DNA of 5,153 bases from Methanobacterium sp. PtaU1.Bin097 (GTDB lineage Archaea > Methanobacteriota > Methanobacteria > Methanobacteriales > Methanobacteriaceae). A program made the translations under genes and the position numbers. The stretch spans positions 1 through 5,153 of the forward strand of contig MVQY01000160.1 in NCBI GenBank assembly GCA_002067325.1, in the 5' to 3' direction. Each line of letters begins with the position of its first letter. Positions within the stretch are counted from its first letter, which is position 1. The notes under the pieces were generated by a model, which did no database searches, had not been told where the DNA came from, and saw only the letters and a program-made list of their open reading frames with translations. Of the stretch, positions 5,144 through 5,153 are shown in pieces.

Positions 5144-5153
5144 AATTTTAAAC

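Overview
The window looks like the chromosome of a methanogenic archaeon, most likely of the order Methanobacteriales (Methanobacterium-like). This is inferred from the gene set: an archaeal ThiI without a rhodanese domain, a Thi4-type thiazole synthase, PdxS and an Fe-S aldo/keto reductase. The AT-rich spacers, T-rich tracts after genes, archaeal TATA-like boxes, AGGAG-type ribosome binding sites and frequent AGA/AGG/ATA codons fit as well. No rRNA, tRNA or marker gene is present to fix the species.

Layout: 2-109 is the 3' end of an unidentified gene with a Cys-rich C-terminus. A 232-bp AT-rich spacer (110-341) carries a TATA-like box and a perfect palindrome. On the + strand follow thiI (342-1502), thi4 (1568-2395), a small stand-alone MOSC-domain gene (2538-2987) and pdxS (3058-3936). 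A T-rich tract closes the + strand block. The last gene, on the - strand and convergent with pdxS, encodes a ferredoxin-like Fe-S aldo/keto reductase (3986-5143). Its reading frame stays open to the window edge, so its start is uncertain.

The + strand block is a sulfur and vitamin-cofactor neighbourhood. ThiI thiolates tRNA, Thi4 makes the thiazole half of thiamine, MOSC proteins are predicted to handle persulfide or sulfur groups, and PdxS makes pyridoxal 5'-phosphate, the cofactor of cysteine desulfurases among others. The spacers of 65-142 bp, each with its own promoter-like or repeat elements, suggest neighbouring transcription units rather than one tight operon.

Two observations stand out. 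The 13-mer TAACAATTGTTAA, whose first 12 bases are a perfect palindrome, lies upstream of both thiI and thi4 and looks like a shared operator. Thi4 has a Cys (residue 160) where the characterised methanogen enzyme of M. jannaschii has His, which bears on whether this enzyme is a single-use sulfur donor or a sulfide-using catalyst. I found no convincing new multi-gene system: all the full-length genes belong to recognisable families.
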